Source of the DNA: Methylotenera_A sp963701715
Lineage (GTDB): Bacteria > Pseudomonadota > Gammaproteobacteria > Burkholderiales > Methylophilaceae
Length of the DNA: 64,000 nt
Reading direction: 5' to 3'
Assembly: GCA_963701715.1 (NCBI GenBank)
Contig: CAVPAX010000007.1
Location: 113,375-177,374, forward strand
Position 1 is the first letter of the stretch. Every line of letters starts with the position of its first letter. Position numbers and translations under genes: made by a program. The notes under the pieces were generated by a model. That model saw only the letters and a program-made list of their open reading frames with translations, did no database searches and was not told the DNA's origin. Positions 54,621 to 64,000 of this stretch are shown piece after piece.

Positions 54621-55589
54621 ATGAACACCAAACCCAAATCCTCTGACAATACATCCACAGACAAAGTCCAAATTGTCATGGCCACCTACAATGGTGAGCG
54701 TTATCTGAGAGCACAGATTGAATCAATCATCCACCAAACACATGTCGACTGGCATCTGTTGATACGTGATGATGGTTCGACTGACAATACGATAGATATA
54801 ATCAAGCAATACGCCGCACAAGACAGCAGAATATCCTTGGTAAGCGACAATATGGGCAACCTTGGGTATATTAAAAATTTCTATCACTTGCTATCAATGA
54901 CCAGCGAAGATTACATTTGTATTTGTGATCAGGATGACATATGGCATTCCGAAAAGATAGCAACGAGCTTACAGAAACTGAAAGCACTGGAAACCGAGCA
55001 ACGAATTCCTGCACTTGTACATTCGGATGCTGCTGTTGTTGACAGTAATCTCAATGTTATCAGTGAGCGCTTTATAGGAAACAGGGGTAAAAAAGAAGGT
55101 ATCAATGGGTTGCTGTTTGCAAATAGTGTGCAAGGTGCATCCGTCATGATTAACTCGGCATTAAGAAACTACGCATTACGACTTATGCCAGACATTCCCT
55201 ATGACTATCACCTTGCGTTAATTGCAGAGTTAATTGGTCGGCGAGCCTTTATTCCGGAACCTCGCCTTAATTACCGTCAGCATAGTAACAATGTGATCGG
55301 CGCAAAGAAAGAAGGGGAAGTTAAGCAGGGTGAAAATAAAATTTCTTCTAGCCTGAAAATTAGTCTGGGTTTATACCCATTCGTTAAAAATGTGTATAGT
55401 CATATTGATACATCAGAAATGAATCGACAATATTTGGCAGAATACTGCTACTTGTTTGAAGGTAAAAGCAGGCTAAAAAAAAGCTACATTTTTCTAAAAA
55501 ACTTTTACCCTTTTTACAGAAGAAAAGATCAACTTACTTGTTTTGCCCTTCTGATCTTGGGTCGCGACTTAAAAGCTCTTTGCCAGTAA
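54621..55589 (+). CDS. glycosyltransferase family 2
   Basis: 322 aa. The GT-A core is shown by QIVMATYNGERYLRAQIESI near 18-37, RDDGSTDNT near 49-57 and the metal-binding ICDQDDIW near 97-104. It resembles rhamnosyl/galactosyltransferases of O-antigen clusters. The C-terminal region is basic and has no clear membrane helix. Starts 36 nt after the GT-B gene, so they form a two-gene unit. Confidence 0.88.
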   Translation: MNTKPKSSDNTSTDKVQIVMATYNGERYLRAQIESIIHQTHVDWHLLIRDDGSTDNTIDIIKQYAAQDSRISLVSDNMGNLGYIKNFYHLLSMTSEDYICICDQDDIWHSEKIATSLQKLKALETEQRIPALVHSDAAVVDSNLNVISERFIGNRGKKEGINGLLFANSVQGASVMINSALRNYALRLMPDIPYDYHLALIAELIGRRAFIPEPRLNYRQHSNNVIGAKKEGEVKQGENKISSSLKISLGLYPFVKNVYSHIDTSEMNRQYLAEYCYLFEGKSRLKKSYIFLKNFYPFYRRKDQLTCFALLILGRDLKALCQ

Positions 55590-55600
55590 TTCCTGGTTAA

Positions 55601-56158
55601 TCAGGAAGCTTCAAACGCCTCGCATAATTGGCTCAATAACTGACCAAATAACGGTAGCACTTCTTCTTTGCTGTGCGGGCTATCGTCATCGGTTCCGGCA
55701 ACTACAAAACTCACTGTGACTTTATCCAGATTCTCGCGGAACTCCATCCAGTGCTCTGCTTCGGCATCGCCTATCAGCTTGAATTTATTGAAACCTGATT
55801 CGATAATCTCAATCAACTCCGCCTCAGGCAAACCTGCAAAAAGCGTTTTGGCGATGATAATTTGCGCTGCGGTTAAATCCGGGTTGATATCCTCTTGCGT
55901 CAACGGCGCTGTTAAAAACGCAAAAACCAATAGCGCATAGGCTTGATAGACGCTTAACATATCAAAATTATTTTTATGTTCAAACGCAGGCTGCCTATCG
56001 GCCACCTGAATCGCCTTGAATGTTAAGTAGCTGGCAAGATAATGTGCGGAATCCAGCGCATCGTATTCATCCAGATTGATATTCGGTTTCGCGCTGTCAT
56101 CAAAGGTTTCGGCGAGACATAGCGCATGAAGTAAGGTAAGGCGTTTTGAATAATCCAT
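55601..56158 (-). CDS. conserved-looking acidic soluble protein, unknown
   Basis: 185 aa, acidic, largely alpha-helical in appearance, with no signal peptide, membrane helix or metal motif. Segments such as YQAYALLVFAFLTAPLTQEDINPDLTAAQ suggest a helical bundle. It is 25 nt downstream of the ABC-F gene on the same strand and probably shares its message. I do not recognise the family. Confidence 0.65.
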   Translation of the reverse strand: MDYSKRLTLLHALCLAETFDDSAKPNINLDEYDALDSAHYLASYLTFKAIQVADRQPAFEHKNNFDMLSVYQAYALLVFAFLTAPLTQEDINPDLTAAQIIIAKTLFAGLPEAELIEIIESGFNKFKLIGDAEAEHWMEFRENLDKVTVSFVVAGTDDDSPHSKEEVLPLFGQLLSQLCEAFEAS

Positions 56159-56183
56159 ATCGTCTCTTAATAAGTAATTAAAT

Positions 56184-58133
56184 CTAGTTAATCTCAGGCA
56201 AGCATTCTAATTGCTCGTGCAGTTCCAGCCAACGCGTTTCTGTCTGGTCGATTAAGTCAGTCAGCTCGGATTGGCGTTTGAGTATGCGTTGGAGTTCTTC
56301 CCTGTTCTCTGCCTCGTACAGATTCGATTCACTGACGCGCGCATCCAGTCCGGATTTTTCCTGGTTCAATCTTTCCAGCTGTTTTTCTATCTGTTCGGTT
56401 TCTTTTAATAACGGCCGGCGTGCCACAATGCGCGCTTGCCTATCTTGCTTTTGCTGAGTATATACATTCAAATTAGACGCCCTGGAAGCCTCATGGATAT
56501 TGGTCTGCAGAGCATCATCTTGTGCGGCTTTTTGTCCGCTTTTTTCCGTATTTTTTTGCATTGCTTGTTGTAAGTTCAGCCAGTTTTTATAGTCTTCCAG
56601 ATCGCCTTCAAACGCTTCCGCTTTACCGTTAGCAACCAGTACAAAATTATCGCAACTGGCACGTAGCAAGGCTCTGTCGTGTGAAACCAGAACCACGCCG
56701 CCTTCGTAATCCTGCAACGCCAAAGTAAGCGCGTGGCGCATTTCTAAGTCTAAATGGTTGGTGGGCTCGTCGAGTAAAAGTAGATTCGGCCGCATCCAGA
56801 TCAACAGCGCCAAGGCGAGACGCGATTTTTCGCCGCCGGAAAAGTTCTCGCAAGGCGAGCGCGCCATATCACCTTTAAAATCGAAACCGCCAAGATAATT
56901 CAAATGTTCCTGTTCGCGTGTGGTGGGGTCCAGACGCAGCATATGCTGCAGGGGAGACTCATTGGGGCGAAGCTGCTCAAGCTGGTGTTGTGCAAAATAG
57001 CCGATTTTTAAATCTTTACCTTCCACGCGTTTGCCGGCTAACGGTTTTAGTTCGGCAGCAAGCAGTTTAATGAGCGTTGATTTGCCAGCACCGTTTTTAC
57101 CGAGCAAGCCAATGCGCTCGCCCGGCCGAATAGTCAGCTTGATTTGATTTAAGATTTTTTTATCTGCGTAACCTGCATCCACGTCATCCAGCACCAGCAA
57201 AGGATCTGGCGCGCTAGCAGGTGCGCGGAACTCGAAGCTGAACTGTGAATCCACATGCGCTGCAGAAATCATCTCCATACGCTCCAACGCCTTGATTCTG
57301 CTCTGCGCCTGGCGTGCTTTGGTGGCCTGCACACGGAAGCGGTCAATATAGCTGTGCAAATGCGCCACTTTGCGCTGCTGCTTTTCATACATGGCCTGCT
57401 GCAACGCCAGCTTTTCAGCACGCTGCCGTTCAAAATCACTATAGCCGCCGCGATACAGCGTGATGCGTTGTTGCTCGATATGCAGCATGTTATCAATCAC
57501 GTTATCTAAAAAATCGCGGTCGTGCGAGATGAGCAAAAGCGTGCCGCGATAATCTCGTAGCCAACTTTCCAGCCAAATCACCGCGTCCAAATCCAGATGA
57601 TTTGTCGGCTCATCCAGCAATAACAAGTCAGAGCGACACATCAGCGCGCGCGCCAGATTCAAACGCACGCGCCAGCCCCCAGAAAAATCGCTGACAGGTC
57701 GCGCTGAATCTGCTTGGCTAAAGCCTAAACCATCCAGCAAGGCCGCAGCACGAGCCTTAGCGGAATAGCCTTCGATATCGCTTAAGCGATGGTGCAACTC
57801 TGCGATTTTTTCACCTTCATGTTCCGTTTCAGCCTCAATGAGCGCGTTTTCAATTTCGCGCAACTCAGCATCGCCATCCAGCGTGAATTCAAGCGCAGGC
57901 TGATTTAGCGCTGGCGTTTCTTGTGCCACGTGCGCGATTACCCAATTGGGCGGGATTTCAAGATCGCCTTTTTCAGGCTGCAACTCGCCTCGCAATAAAG
58001 CAAACAGGCTGGACTTACCGGCGCCATTCGCACCAATCAGACCGACCTTATGGCCTGGGTGTAGCTGAAAAGACGCTGCTTCCAGTAGCACTTTTACACC
58101 GCGCGTCAGCGTTAAATTTCTAAATTGAATCAA
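56184..58133 (-). CDS. ABC-F family ATPase (YheS-like)
   Basis: 649 aa, two ATP-binding domains without membrane segments. Walker A loops are GANGAGKS (about 34-41) and GKNGAGKST in the second half; Walker B LLLLDEPTNHLDLD occurs twice; both signatures are FSGG-type. The length of the interdomain linker and the N-terminus MIQFRNLTLTRGVKVLLEAAS point to YheS, a ribosome-associated factor. A coiled C-terminal domain follows a linker in which residues about 540-552 are encoded by a repeat-like palindrome. Confidence 0.92.
   Translation of the reverse strand: MIQFRNLTLTRGVKVLLEAASFQLHPGHKVGLIGANGAGKSSLFALLRGELQPEKGDLEIPPNWVIAHVAQETPALNQPALEFTLDGDAELREIENALIEAETEHEGEKIAELHHRLSDIEGYSAKARAAALLDGLGFSQADSARPVSDFSGGWRVRLNLARALMCRSDLLLLDEPTNHLDLDAVIWLESWLRDYRGTLLLISHDRDFLDNVIDNMLHIEQQRITLYRGGYSDFERQRAEKLALQQAMYEKQQRKVAHLHSYIDRFRVQATKARQAQSRIKALERMEMISAAHVDSQFSFEFRAPASAPDPLLVLDDVDAGYADKKILNQIKLTIRPGERIGLLGKNGAGKSTLIKLLAAELKPLAGKRVEGKDLKIGYFAQHQLEQLRPNESPLQHMLRLDPTTREQEHLNYLGGFDFKGDMARSPCENFSGGEKSRLALALLIWMRPNLLLLDEPTNHLDLEMRHALTLALQDYEGGVVLVSHDRALLRASCDNFVLVANGKAEAFEGDLEDYKNWLNLQQAMQKNTEKSGQKAAQDDALQTNIHEASRASNLNVYTQQKQDRQARIVARRPLLKETEQIEKQLERLNQEKSGLDARVSESNLYEAENREELQRILKRQSELTDLIDQTETRWLELHEQLECLPEIN
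56478..56516 (-). repeat. REP-like palindrome inside the ABC-F gene (copy G)
   Basis: The plus-strand text CCTGGAAGCCTCATGGATAT and the following TGGTCTGCAGAGCAT align with the intergenic copy at 8366-8402 (CCTGGAAACCGCATGGATAT, then TGCCTCACAGGGCAT), differing at about seven positions. Here it is translated as DALQTNIHEASRA in the ABC-F linker, keeping the frame. Confidence 0.55.
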
Positions 58134-58335
58134 TATACGCCTAAACTAAACATGAACTTTTCGACCAAACGTCAGCCAAATTTTCCAAAAGGCGTTATTC
58201 TAAAGTAATCCAGCGCGATTTCTAATCAAATGTTTACTTTTTATTAACAAGTTATTCATATAAATTAAAGTAAAATAAACATTCAGTTAAGAGTGCAGGT
58301 TAATTATTAAAAACATCATCAAAACCCACCAAAAA

Positions 58336-61300
58336 ATGACCTCATTTAAAAATTTATCTCGCTGGGTGTTATATTTATTGCTATCGCTGCTGCTGGTCTT
58401 TATTCTGGCGGCGCTTGCAGTGCGCTTTGTAGTGTTTCCGAATATTGATCGGTACAAGGATGACCTTGCCAGCTATGCTTCGCAAAGATTAGGCCAAAAA
58501 ATTAGTATCGGTGACATTAAAACCGGATGGAATGGAATTTCGCCGCATTTCTCACTTAAGAATATCGATTTATTTGACGCAGAAAATCGTGTAGCTTTTC
58601 ATTTAAACGCTGCAGAAGCTGATATCTCATGGCTGAGCATTCCTATACTGCATCCGCATTTGTCAAACTTAACTGTGCATCAGCCGGAACTTACCATCAG
58701 GCGCGAGGCAAATGGCAGTATTTTTTTTGCTGGGATTGATTTGTCGGGGCCAAGCAAGCCTGACTTTGCCAACTGGCTGCTCAGCCAGCGTGAAATTGTT
58801 GTCAACAACGCAAAAGTGACTTGGCTGGATGACTTACGCAAGGCACCGCCGCTATCGCTTAAACAGCTAAACCTGACACTTTCTAACCCAACTTGGCGGA
58901 GTCTCTTTGGACAACACCAGTTTAAACTCTCGGCATTACCTTCTGTCGGAACGAATCAGCCCATCACAGCCAGCGGGCGCTTCGTGGGGCGCGATATCAG
59001 CAAATTTAAAGCTTGGCACGGTGAATTGTCTGCCCAGCTCGAACAAGCTGACCTGGCAGTATGGCGGCCTTGGCTGGATTACCCGGTAGATATAGAGACA
59101 GGCACTGGGGATGCGCAAGTTACGCTGGATTTTGCCGATGCCAAAATTGAAAAAATTAAAACACACGCTGCATTAAATAATTTATCGCTTGTCATAAACA
59201 AGCAAACTAAGCCATTTATTGCCAGGCAATTCACAGGCGATATTAGCTGGAGCGATTTCAAAAATACACAAACCATACTTGCAGAAAATATCAAGCTCAG
59301 CACCAATACTGGCCTAAATATTAACAATGGCCGTGGCTATTATGCAACCAGTACAAAAAACGGTAAACCTTGGATAAAAGAAGATATTAAGCTGGATCAA
59401 TTTAACCTGGCCACGATCAAACAACTTGTACCATATTTAAACCTTCCGGAAGATGCGAATGCTACCTTAAACGGCTTATCACCCGTCGGTGAGCTGCAGG
59501 CACTCGCCTTGAGTTATGAAGGCGGCACAGACAAGCCGGCTACATATAAAATTAATACTGCATTTAAACAGCTTGGTTTTAATGCTTATCAAAAAATTCC
59601 CGGATTCACTAATTTAACAGGCAAAATAGAAGCCAATGAAGACGGTGGTGAAGTCACGCTGCAATCACAAAATGCACTGCTTGATATAAAAGATATTTTG
59701 CGCTGGCCAATTCCTGCGGATAAATTAACTGGGCAAATCAGCTGGAAAATCAATGGGGACAAGGCAAAAATACAAGCCGAAGATATTTATATCAGCAGCC
59801 CGCACATTACCGGTACTGTAAACGCCAGCTACGATATGAATAAGATCAAAGGCGGCTATCTGGATCTGAATGGAAAGTTTAGTAAAGGCAATGCAAAATT
59901 TGCGACATTTTACTATCCCATTATATTGGGCAAGCCAACCCTGCAATGGCTGGACACCTCTATTTTGGCTGGTCGCGCGGAGGACGTAAATCTAACAGTT
60001 AAAGGTAACCTTGCCGATTTTCCATATGTGAATAGTAAAAATCAGCTTGATAAAAGACTTGGGCTTTTTAGAGTCACTGCCAAAGTCAGCGATGCCCTGT
60101 TGGAATATGGCACAGGCTGGCCAACGATTGAAGGTTTAGGGCTGGATATGCTTTTCGAAGGCAAACGTATGGTGCTCAATGCCAACAGAGGCCATATTTT
60201 CGGCAATAAGATCATCAAAAGCAGGGCCGAGATTCCGCAATTGGATGCAGACTGGCCCGTGCTCCATATTGTCAGCGAAGTAGAGGGTTCTGTAGCCGAT
60301 GGTATCAGGTTTGTGAATGAAAGCCCGGTAAAATTGGTGACGCAGGGATTTACAGATGGCTTGAAAACTGCAGGTAGCGGCAAATTGAACCTGGAATTAA
60401 AAATCCCCATGCAAGACTTGGATGCTGCGAAGTACAAGGGCAGCTATAAAATCACTAACGGCACCATTTATGCAAATGATGATGCAGGTTTGCCGGAGCT
60501 TAGTAAATTAAATGGCGTACTGAACTTTACCGAGAACAGTCTAACCGCACAAAATGTTAACACTGAAATTCTTGGCGGGCCTGCGCAATTTAGCTTGCGC
60601 ACGGGTAGCGATAAGATATTACGTGTGAACGCCAGCGGTCGTTTTAACGAGGCAGGCATCAAAAAGTTGGCCTCAAATATGCTGACAGAAAATATGCAGG
60701 GAAGCGCTGACTGGGCTGGAGAGATTACCATCAAAAAACCGCTGGTCGATGTCAATCTGCGATCAAACCTCGTGGGCATGGCCCTTCAATTGCCGCCGCC
60801 TTTTGGCAAAGAAGCCAATCAGGCACTGGCTTTCAGCATCGACAAAAAACAACTGAGCCCGAATAATGACAGTATCAAAATCACTTATGGTAATGCTGTT
60901 TCTGCAAAATTATTACGCACTGACCAATCTGGAAAGCTTTCTCTTGAACGTGGTGATATCGGCATTAACATTCCAGCTGAACTGCCTGCACAGGCAGGCT
61001 TATCGCTACATGGAAAACTGGATTACGTTGATGCAGATGACTGGCTGGCCCTGTTTAACAAATCCAGCAATAAGGCGGATTCATACTCTTCAATAATTGA
61101 AAAAGCAGATGTTGCGATACGTAAATTAGATATTTTTGGCCGCAGTATAAATACGCTCAAGCTGGCTGCACAACCCAGCGCAACAGGCCTAAAAATGTCG
61201 ATAAGTAGCGAAGAAATTACGGGCAATGCCGAATGGCAAAGCGGCGGTAACGGGAAAATTATCGCGCGCCTGAAAAACTTAACCATCCCACATAGTAATG

Positions 61301-62193
61301 AACCTGACACCAAAGTCACTGCGAAAAAAGACATTAAAAAACTGGCTAATGGCTATCCAGCGCTGGATGTCATCGCCGAAAACTTTCAGCTGGGCAATAA
61401 AAAGCTAGGGAATCTGGAGCTTAATGCCATTGAAAGTAGTGATGACTGGGTGATCCAAAGAGCTAAAATCACTAATCCTGACAGCATCTTATCTGCAGAT
61501 GGCAACTGGCATAACTGGACCAGCAACCCCAACACAAACCTGAAGTTTTCATTGAGCGTAAGCAATATCGGCAATACGCTCAAACGTTTTGGCCAGCCTG
61601 ATGTAGTTAAAGGTGGTGAAGCTGAGATCGCTGGTCAGTTGCGATGGGCGGGCAGCCCCCACGAGTTTGAAACAAGTAGCTTAAATGGCAATTTCAAGCT
61701 AGAAGCCAGCAAAGGACAGATCCTAAAAGTACAGCCCGGAGTTGGACGTTTGTTCGGCCTATTGAGTTTGCAAAGCCTGCCGCGACGGTTAAGCCTTGAT
61801 TTTAGAGATTTGTTCAGTGACGGCTTTGCTTTTGACAAAATCAGCGCAAATGCAAAAATTGATAATGGCATTATGCGCAGCGATGATTTTTTTATGACTG
61901 GCCCCGCAGCAGAAACAAAAATTAAAGGTGAAACCAACTTAAAAACCGAAACACAAAGATTAAAAGTTAAAGTCACACCGCATGTCAGCGATAGCCTGTC
62001 ACTGGCTGCGCTAGCAGGAGGTCCGATCGCCGGGGCAGCTGCTTTTGTTGCGCAAAAGATACTAAAGGACCCTTTTAATAAAATTGCCTCTACTGAATAT
62101 ATCATTACCGGTACATGGGATAATCCACAAGAGGTAGAATCTGAGAAAGATGCTGCACAGAAACCAAATAGTGTTTCGCCATTGCATCCATAA
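58336..62193 (+). CDS. yhdP: YhdP-type AsmA-like envelope protein
   Basis: 1285 aa. One N-terminal membrane helix (about 10-33) anchors a very large periplasmic region rich in short beta strands, with the DUF3971 region near the middle and an AsmA_2 C-terminal domain (GRLFGLLSLQSLPRRLSLDF, then GPAAETKIKGETNLKT). YhdP, TamB and YdbH bridge the periplasm and transport phospholipids to the outer membrane in E. coli, so lipid transport is the expected role. It is divergent from the ABC-F gene across 202 nt of AT-rich sequence and 33 nt ahead of the nitrilase gene, an order seen in many betaproteobacteria. Confidence 0.93.
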   Translation: MTSFKNLSRWVLYLLLSLLLVFILAALAVRFVVFPNIDRYKDDLASYASQRLGQKISIGDIKTGWNGISPHFSLKNIDLFDAENRVAFHLNAAEADISWLSIPILHPHLSNLTVHQPELTIRREANGSIFFAGIDLSGPSKPDFANWLLSQREIVVNNAKVTWLDDLRKAPPLSLKQLNLTLSNPTWRSLFGQHQFKLSALPSVGTNQPITASGRFVGRDISKFKAWHGELSAQLEQADLAVWRPWLDYPVDIETGTGDAQVTLDFADAKIEKIKTHAALNNLSLVINKQTKPFIARQFTGDISWSDFKNTQTILAENIKLSTNTGLNINNGRGYYATSTKNGKPWIKEDIKLDQFNLATIKQLVPYLNLPEDANATLNGLSPVGELQALALSYEGGTDKPATYKINTAFKQLGFNAYQKIPGFTNLTGKIEANEDGGEVTLQSQNALLDIKDILRWPIPADKLTGQISWKINGDKAKIQAEDIYISSPHITGTVNASYDMNKIKGGYLDLNGKFSKGNAKFATFYYPIILGKPTLQWLDTSILAGRAEDVNLTVKGNLADFPYVNSKNQLDKRLGLFRVTAKVSDALLEYGTGWPTIEGLGLDMLFEGKRMVLNANRGHIFGNKIIKSRAEIPQLDADWPVLHIVSEVEGSVADGIRFVNESPVKLVTQGFTDGLKTAGSGKLNLELKIPMQDLDAAKYKGSYKITNGTIYANDDAGLPELSKLNGVLNFTENSLTAQNVNTEILGGPAQFSLRTGSDKILRVNASGRFNEAGIKKLASNMLTENMQGSADWAGEITIKKPLVDVNLRSNLVGMALQLPPPFGKEANQALAFSIDKKQLSPNNDSIKITYGNAVSAKLLRTDQSGKLSLERGDIGINIPAELPAQAGLSLHGKLDYVDADDWLALFNKSSNKADSYSSIIEKADVAIRKLDIFGRSINTLKLAAQPSATGLKMSISSEEITGNAEWQSGGNGKIIARLKNLTIPHSNEPDTKVTAKKDIKKLANGYPALDVIAENFQLGNKKLGNLELNAIESSDDWVIQRAKITNPDSILSADGNWHNWTSNPNTNLKFSLSVSNIGNTLKRFGQPDVVKGGEAEIAGQLRWAGSPHEFETSSLNGNFKLEASKGQILKVQPGVGRLFGLLSLQSLPRRLSLDFRDLFSDGFAFDKISANAKIDNGIMRSDDFFMTGPAAETKIKGETNLKTETQRLKVKVTPHVSDSLSLAALAGGPIAGAAAFVAQKILKDPFNKIASTEYIITGTWDNPQEVESEKDAAQKPNSVSPLHP

Positions 62194-62226
62194 ATCGAGT
62201 AGATTTGTTAGTACAAAATTAAGAAT

Positions 62227-63099
62227 ATGAAAGCAATTATGCCAATCACGTCGCGAAATAAAGCAGAAAAACCAGCTAAAGCCGTTGCCGGCGTGGTAAA
62301 AGTTGCAGGCATTCAAATGGCCTCTAGCCCACATGTCTCCTCCAACCTTATCGAGGCCGAGCGACTCATTGCCCTTGCTGCCGAACAAGGTGCAAAAATT
62401 GTAGTCTTACCAGAATATTTCTGCATTATGGGTGTAAAAGACAGCGACAAAGTACAGGTCAGAGAAAAACCTAATGACGGCCCTATCCAGCGTTTTCTAT
62501 CCAGAATGGCACGCGAATACAAAATTTGGCTCATCGGCGGAACAGTTCCGTTAGAAAGCAATTTCCCTAACAAAGTGCGCAATAGTTGTCTAGTTTACAA
62601 TGACAAAGGTGAACAAGTTGCTCGTTATGACAAAATTCACCTCTTCGGTTTGGATTTAGGCACCGAACATTATCACGAAGAAAATACCATCGAATCAGGA
62701 GACAGTGTCGTCACAGTCAATACACCTTATGGGAAAATCGGCCTCTCGATTTGCTATGACTTACGCTTTCCGGAACTGTATCGCGCCATGGGTGAAGTGG
62801 ATATGATAGTGGTGCCATCCGCCTTTACTGAAACCACAGGCAAAGCACATTGGGAGAGCTTAATCCGTGCCCGGGCCATTGAAAACTTGTGTTATGTGAT
62901 AGCGCCTGCACAAGGCGGCTATCATTTATCAGGACGCGAAACACATGGTAACAGCATGATCGTAGACCCTTGGGGCGTAGTGTTGGACAGACTGCCGCGC
63001 GGTTCTGGCGTTGTTATTGCATCGATGAATCGCGATTATCAGGCAAGTCTGCGCAAAAGTTTACCGGCGTTGAAACATAAGACAATTAAAGCAATCTAA
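62227..63099 (+). CDS. carbon-nitrogen hydrolase (Nit1/Nit2-type amidase)
   Basis: 290 aa with the Glu-Lys-Cys triad: E63 in VLPEYF, the lysine in YDKIHLFG and the cysteine in LSICYDLRFPE. ESLIRARAIENLCYVIAP and THGNSMIVDPWG are the usual C-terminal motifs. Such proteins are often omega-amidases or deaminated-glutathione amidases (NitC/Nit1 class). An N-terminal extension of about 22 basic residues precedes the conserved VKVAGIQMAS; a start further in is possible but lacks an ATG. Confidence 0.9.
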   Translation: MKAIMPITSRNKAEKPAKAVAGVVKVAGIQMASSPHVSSNLIEAERLIALAAEQGAKIVVLPEYFCIMGVKDSDKVQVREKPNDGPIQRFLSRMAREYKIWLIGGTVPLESNFPNKVRNSCLVYNDKGEQVARYDKIHLFGLDLGTEHYHEENTIESGDSVVTVNTPYGKIGLSICYDLRFPELYRAMGEVDMIVVPSAFTETTGKAHWESLIRARAIENLCYVIAPAQGGYHLSGRETHGNSMIVDPWGVVLDRLPRGSGVVIASMNRDYQASLRKSLPALKHKTIKAI

Positions 63100-63189
63100 T
63101 CGCTTGAACTAACATATTTCAAGAATATACTTAGCGCCGCTTTTATGTGGTACTGGTATAGTATCTATCTATAGCTAAGCAATTACCCA

Positions 63190-64000
63190 ATGAAAACCGC
63201 CGCCAAATTAAACCATTTCGATATAGCACATGATGTGTTGCTTAAACCTACGGGGCTTGATACACAAGCTTTGCAGGGCGTGTTGAGCAATATCATGTCG
63301 CACCAAGTAGATTATGCTGACTTATATTTTCAATATAGCCGCAGTGAATCCTGGAGCTTGGAAGAAGGCCAAGTAAAGTCTGGTAATTTCAGTATAGATC
63401 AAGGCGTTGGCGTGCGTGCCGTGAGCGGTGAAAAAACTGCTTTTGCATATTCTGATGACATCAACCTACCCGCTTTGCAGCAAGCGGCGAATGCTACAAG
63501 ATCTATTGCTGCTTTAGGTGCAGAGCAAACAGGTAAAAGTATTATAACGCGCCAGGCGCAGGCACTTTATTTACCGCAAGATCCTATTGCCAGTTTGAGT
63601 GCTGATGCAAAAGTAAAATTATTAGAACGCTTAGAACAATTTGCACGCAAAATCGATCCACGTATCACACAAGTTATGGCTTCTATTGCTGGAGAATATG
63701 AAGTAGTGATGGTGGCGCGCAGTGATGGTGTTATGGCGGGTGACATACGTCCTTTAGTACGTATCTCAATACAGGTAATAGCAGAGCACAATGGGCGTCG
63801 CGAACAGGGTTCGTCGGGTGGTGGCGGTCGCTTTGACTATAATTACTTTTCTGATGAAGTATTGCAAGATTATGCACAAAGGGCTGTACATCAAGCACTG
63901 GTGAATCTTGATGCGCGCCCTGCTCCTGCGGGCAGCATGACGGTAGTGCTTGGCGCTGGCTGGCCTGGTATTTTGCTACACGAAGCAATTGGGCATGGCT
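63190..64000 (+). CDS. tldD: metalloprotease TldD, N-terminal part (cut by window edge)
   Basis: ATG at 63190 opens a frame to the right edge (270 codons). The segment LHEAIGHG at the very end is the HExxxH zinc motif of TldD, and VDYADLYFQYSRSESWSLEEG and GVGVRAVSGEKTAFAYSDDI near the start are typical. TldD works with TldE (PmbA) in peptide maturation and degradation, for example of microcin and CcdA. yhdP-nitrilase-tldD is a familiar order. Confidence 0.96.
   Translation, partial: MKTAAKLNHFDIAHDVLLKPTGLDTQALQGVLSNIMSHQVDYADLYFQYSRSESWSLEEGQVKSGNFSIDQGVGVRAVSGEKTAFAYSDDINLPALQQAANATRSIAALGAEQTGKSIITRQAQALYLPQDPIASLSADAKVKLLERLEQFARKIDPRITQVMASIAGEYEVVMVARSDGVMAGDIRPLVRISIQVIAEHNGRREQGSSGGGGRFDYNYFSDEVLQDYAQRAVHQALVNLDARPAPAGSMTVVLGAGWPGILLHEAIGHG

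Noticed and set aside
55590..55607. TTCCTG-CAGGAA hairpin between the second glycosyltransferase and the 185-residue gene.
   Set aside because: Only six pairs, no U-run, and it overlaps a stop codon; too weak to call a terminator.

Overview
The window reads as a chromosomal segment of a betaproteobacterium of roughly 45% GC. The order asd-fimV-truA-trpFBA-accD-folC-dedD-like-cvpA-purF-metZ, the gyrA-serC-pheA-hisC block and the general gene content fit the Nitrosomonadales. Methylophilaceae (Methylotenera or Methylophilus relatives) is my best guess. That placement rests on recognising families and gene order, not on a search.

Layout. From 1 to 6.1 kb lies a minus-strand block, gyrA-serC-pheA-hisC-DAHP synthase (cut by the window edge), linking DNA gyrase to serine and aromatic/histidine synthesis. 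At 6.5-9.0 kb a plus-strand trio encodes rubrerythrin, a CCG-type Fe-S protein and a DUF3501 protein. From 9.1 to 23.8 kb a long minus-strand run holds metZ, purF, cvpA, a SPOR protein, folC, accD, trpA, trpB, trpF, truA, an orphan EcfT-like protein, fimV and asd. Immediately before metZ there is a compact promoter, SAM-II riboswitch and terminator cassette, one of the two best finds here. At 23.9-25.1 kb are an entericidin-like lipoprotein, yajQ and ppnP, framed by two long palindromic repeats. At 25.1-33.2 kb seven tightly packed genes, argD-argF-argG-cimA-leuC-leuD-leuB, combine arginine synthesis with the citramalate route to isoleucine.

From 33.2 to 41.4 kb the picture changes. Four loci (a DUF898/M48 fusion remnant, a lipoprotein, a sensor kinase and a PPK2 kinase) carry frameshifts, a nonsense codon or a deletion, while the genes between them look intact. 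This region ends at an intact integron integrase (intI). A short gene-cassette array diverges from it (41.4-43.1 kb): one cassette with a complete attC site, then two with eroded attC sites, carrying a TPR protein, a small membrane protein and an SGNH hydrolase. Beyond the array (43.3-45.3 kb) are small accessory genes: a Cys-rich protein, a thioesterase, a DNA glycosylase, a DUF1304 protein and an exported protein.

From 45.3 kb to the end are ordinary chromosomal genes: dhaL-dhaK without dhaM, glnE, acs, prfC, two glycosyltransferases, an uncharacterised 185-residue protein, a YheS-like ABC-F ATPase, a yhdP-type AsmA-like protein, a nitrilase-family amidase and the start of tldD. A REP-like palindrome family of about 40 nt is scattered through the window, mostly between genes, with one copy apparently read in frame inside the ABC-F gene. 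I saw no tRNA, rRNA, CRISPR array, insertion sequence or prophage.
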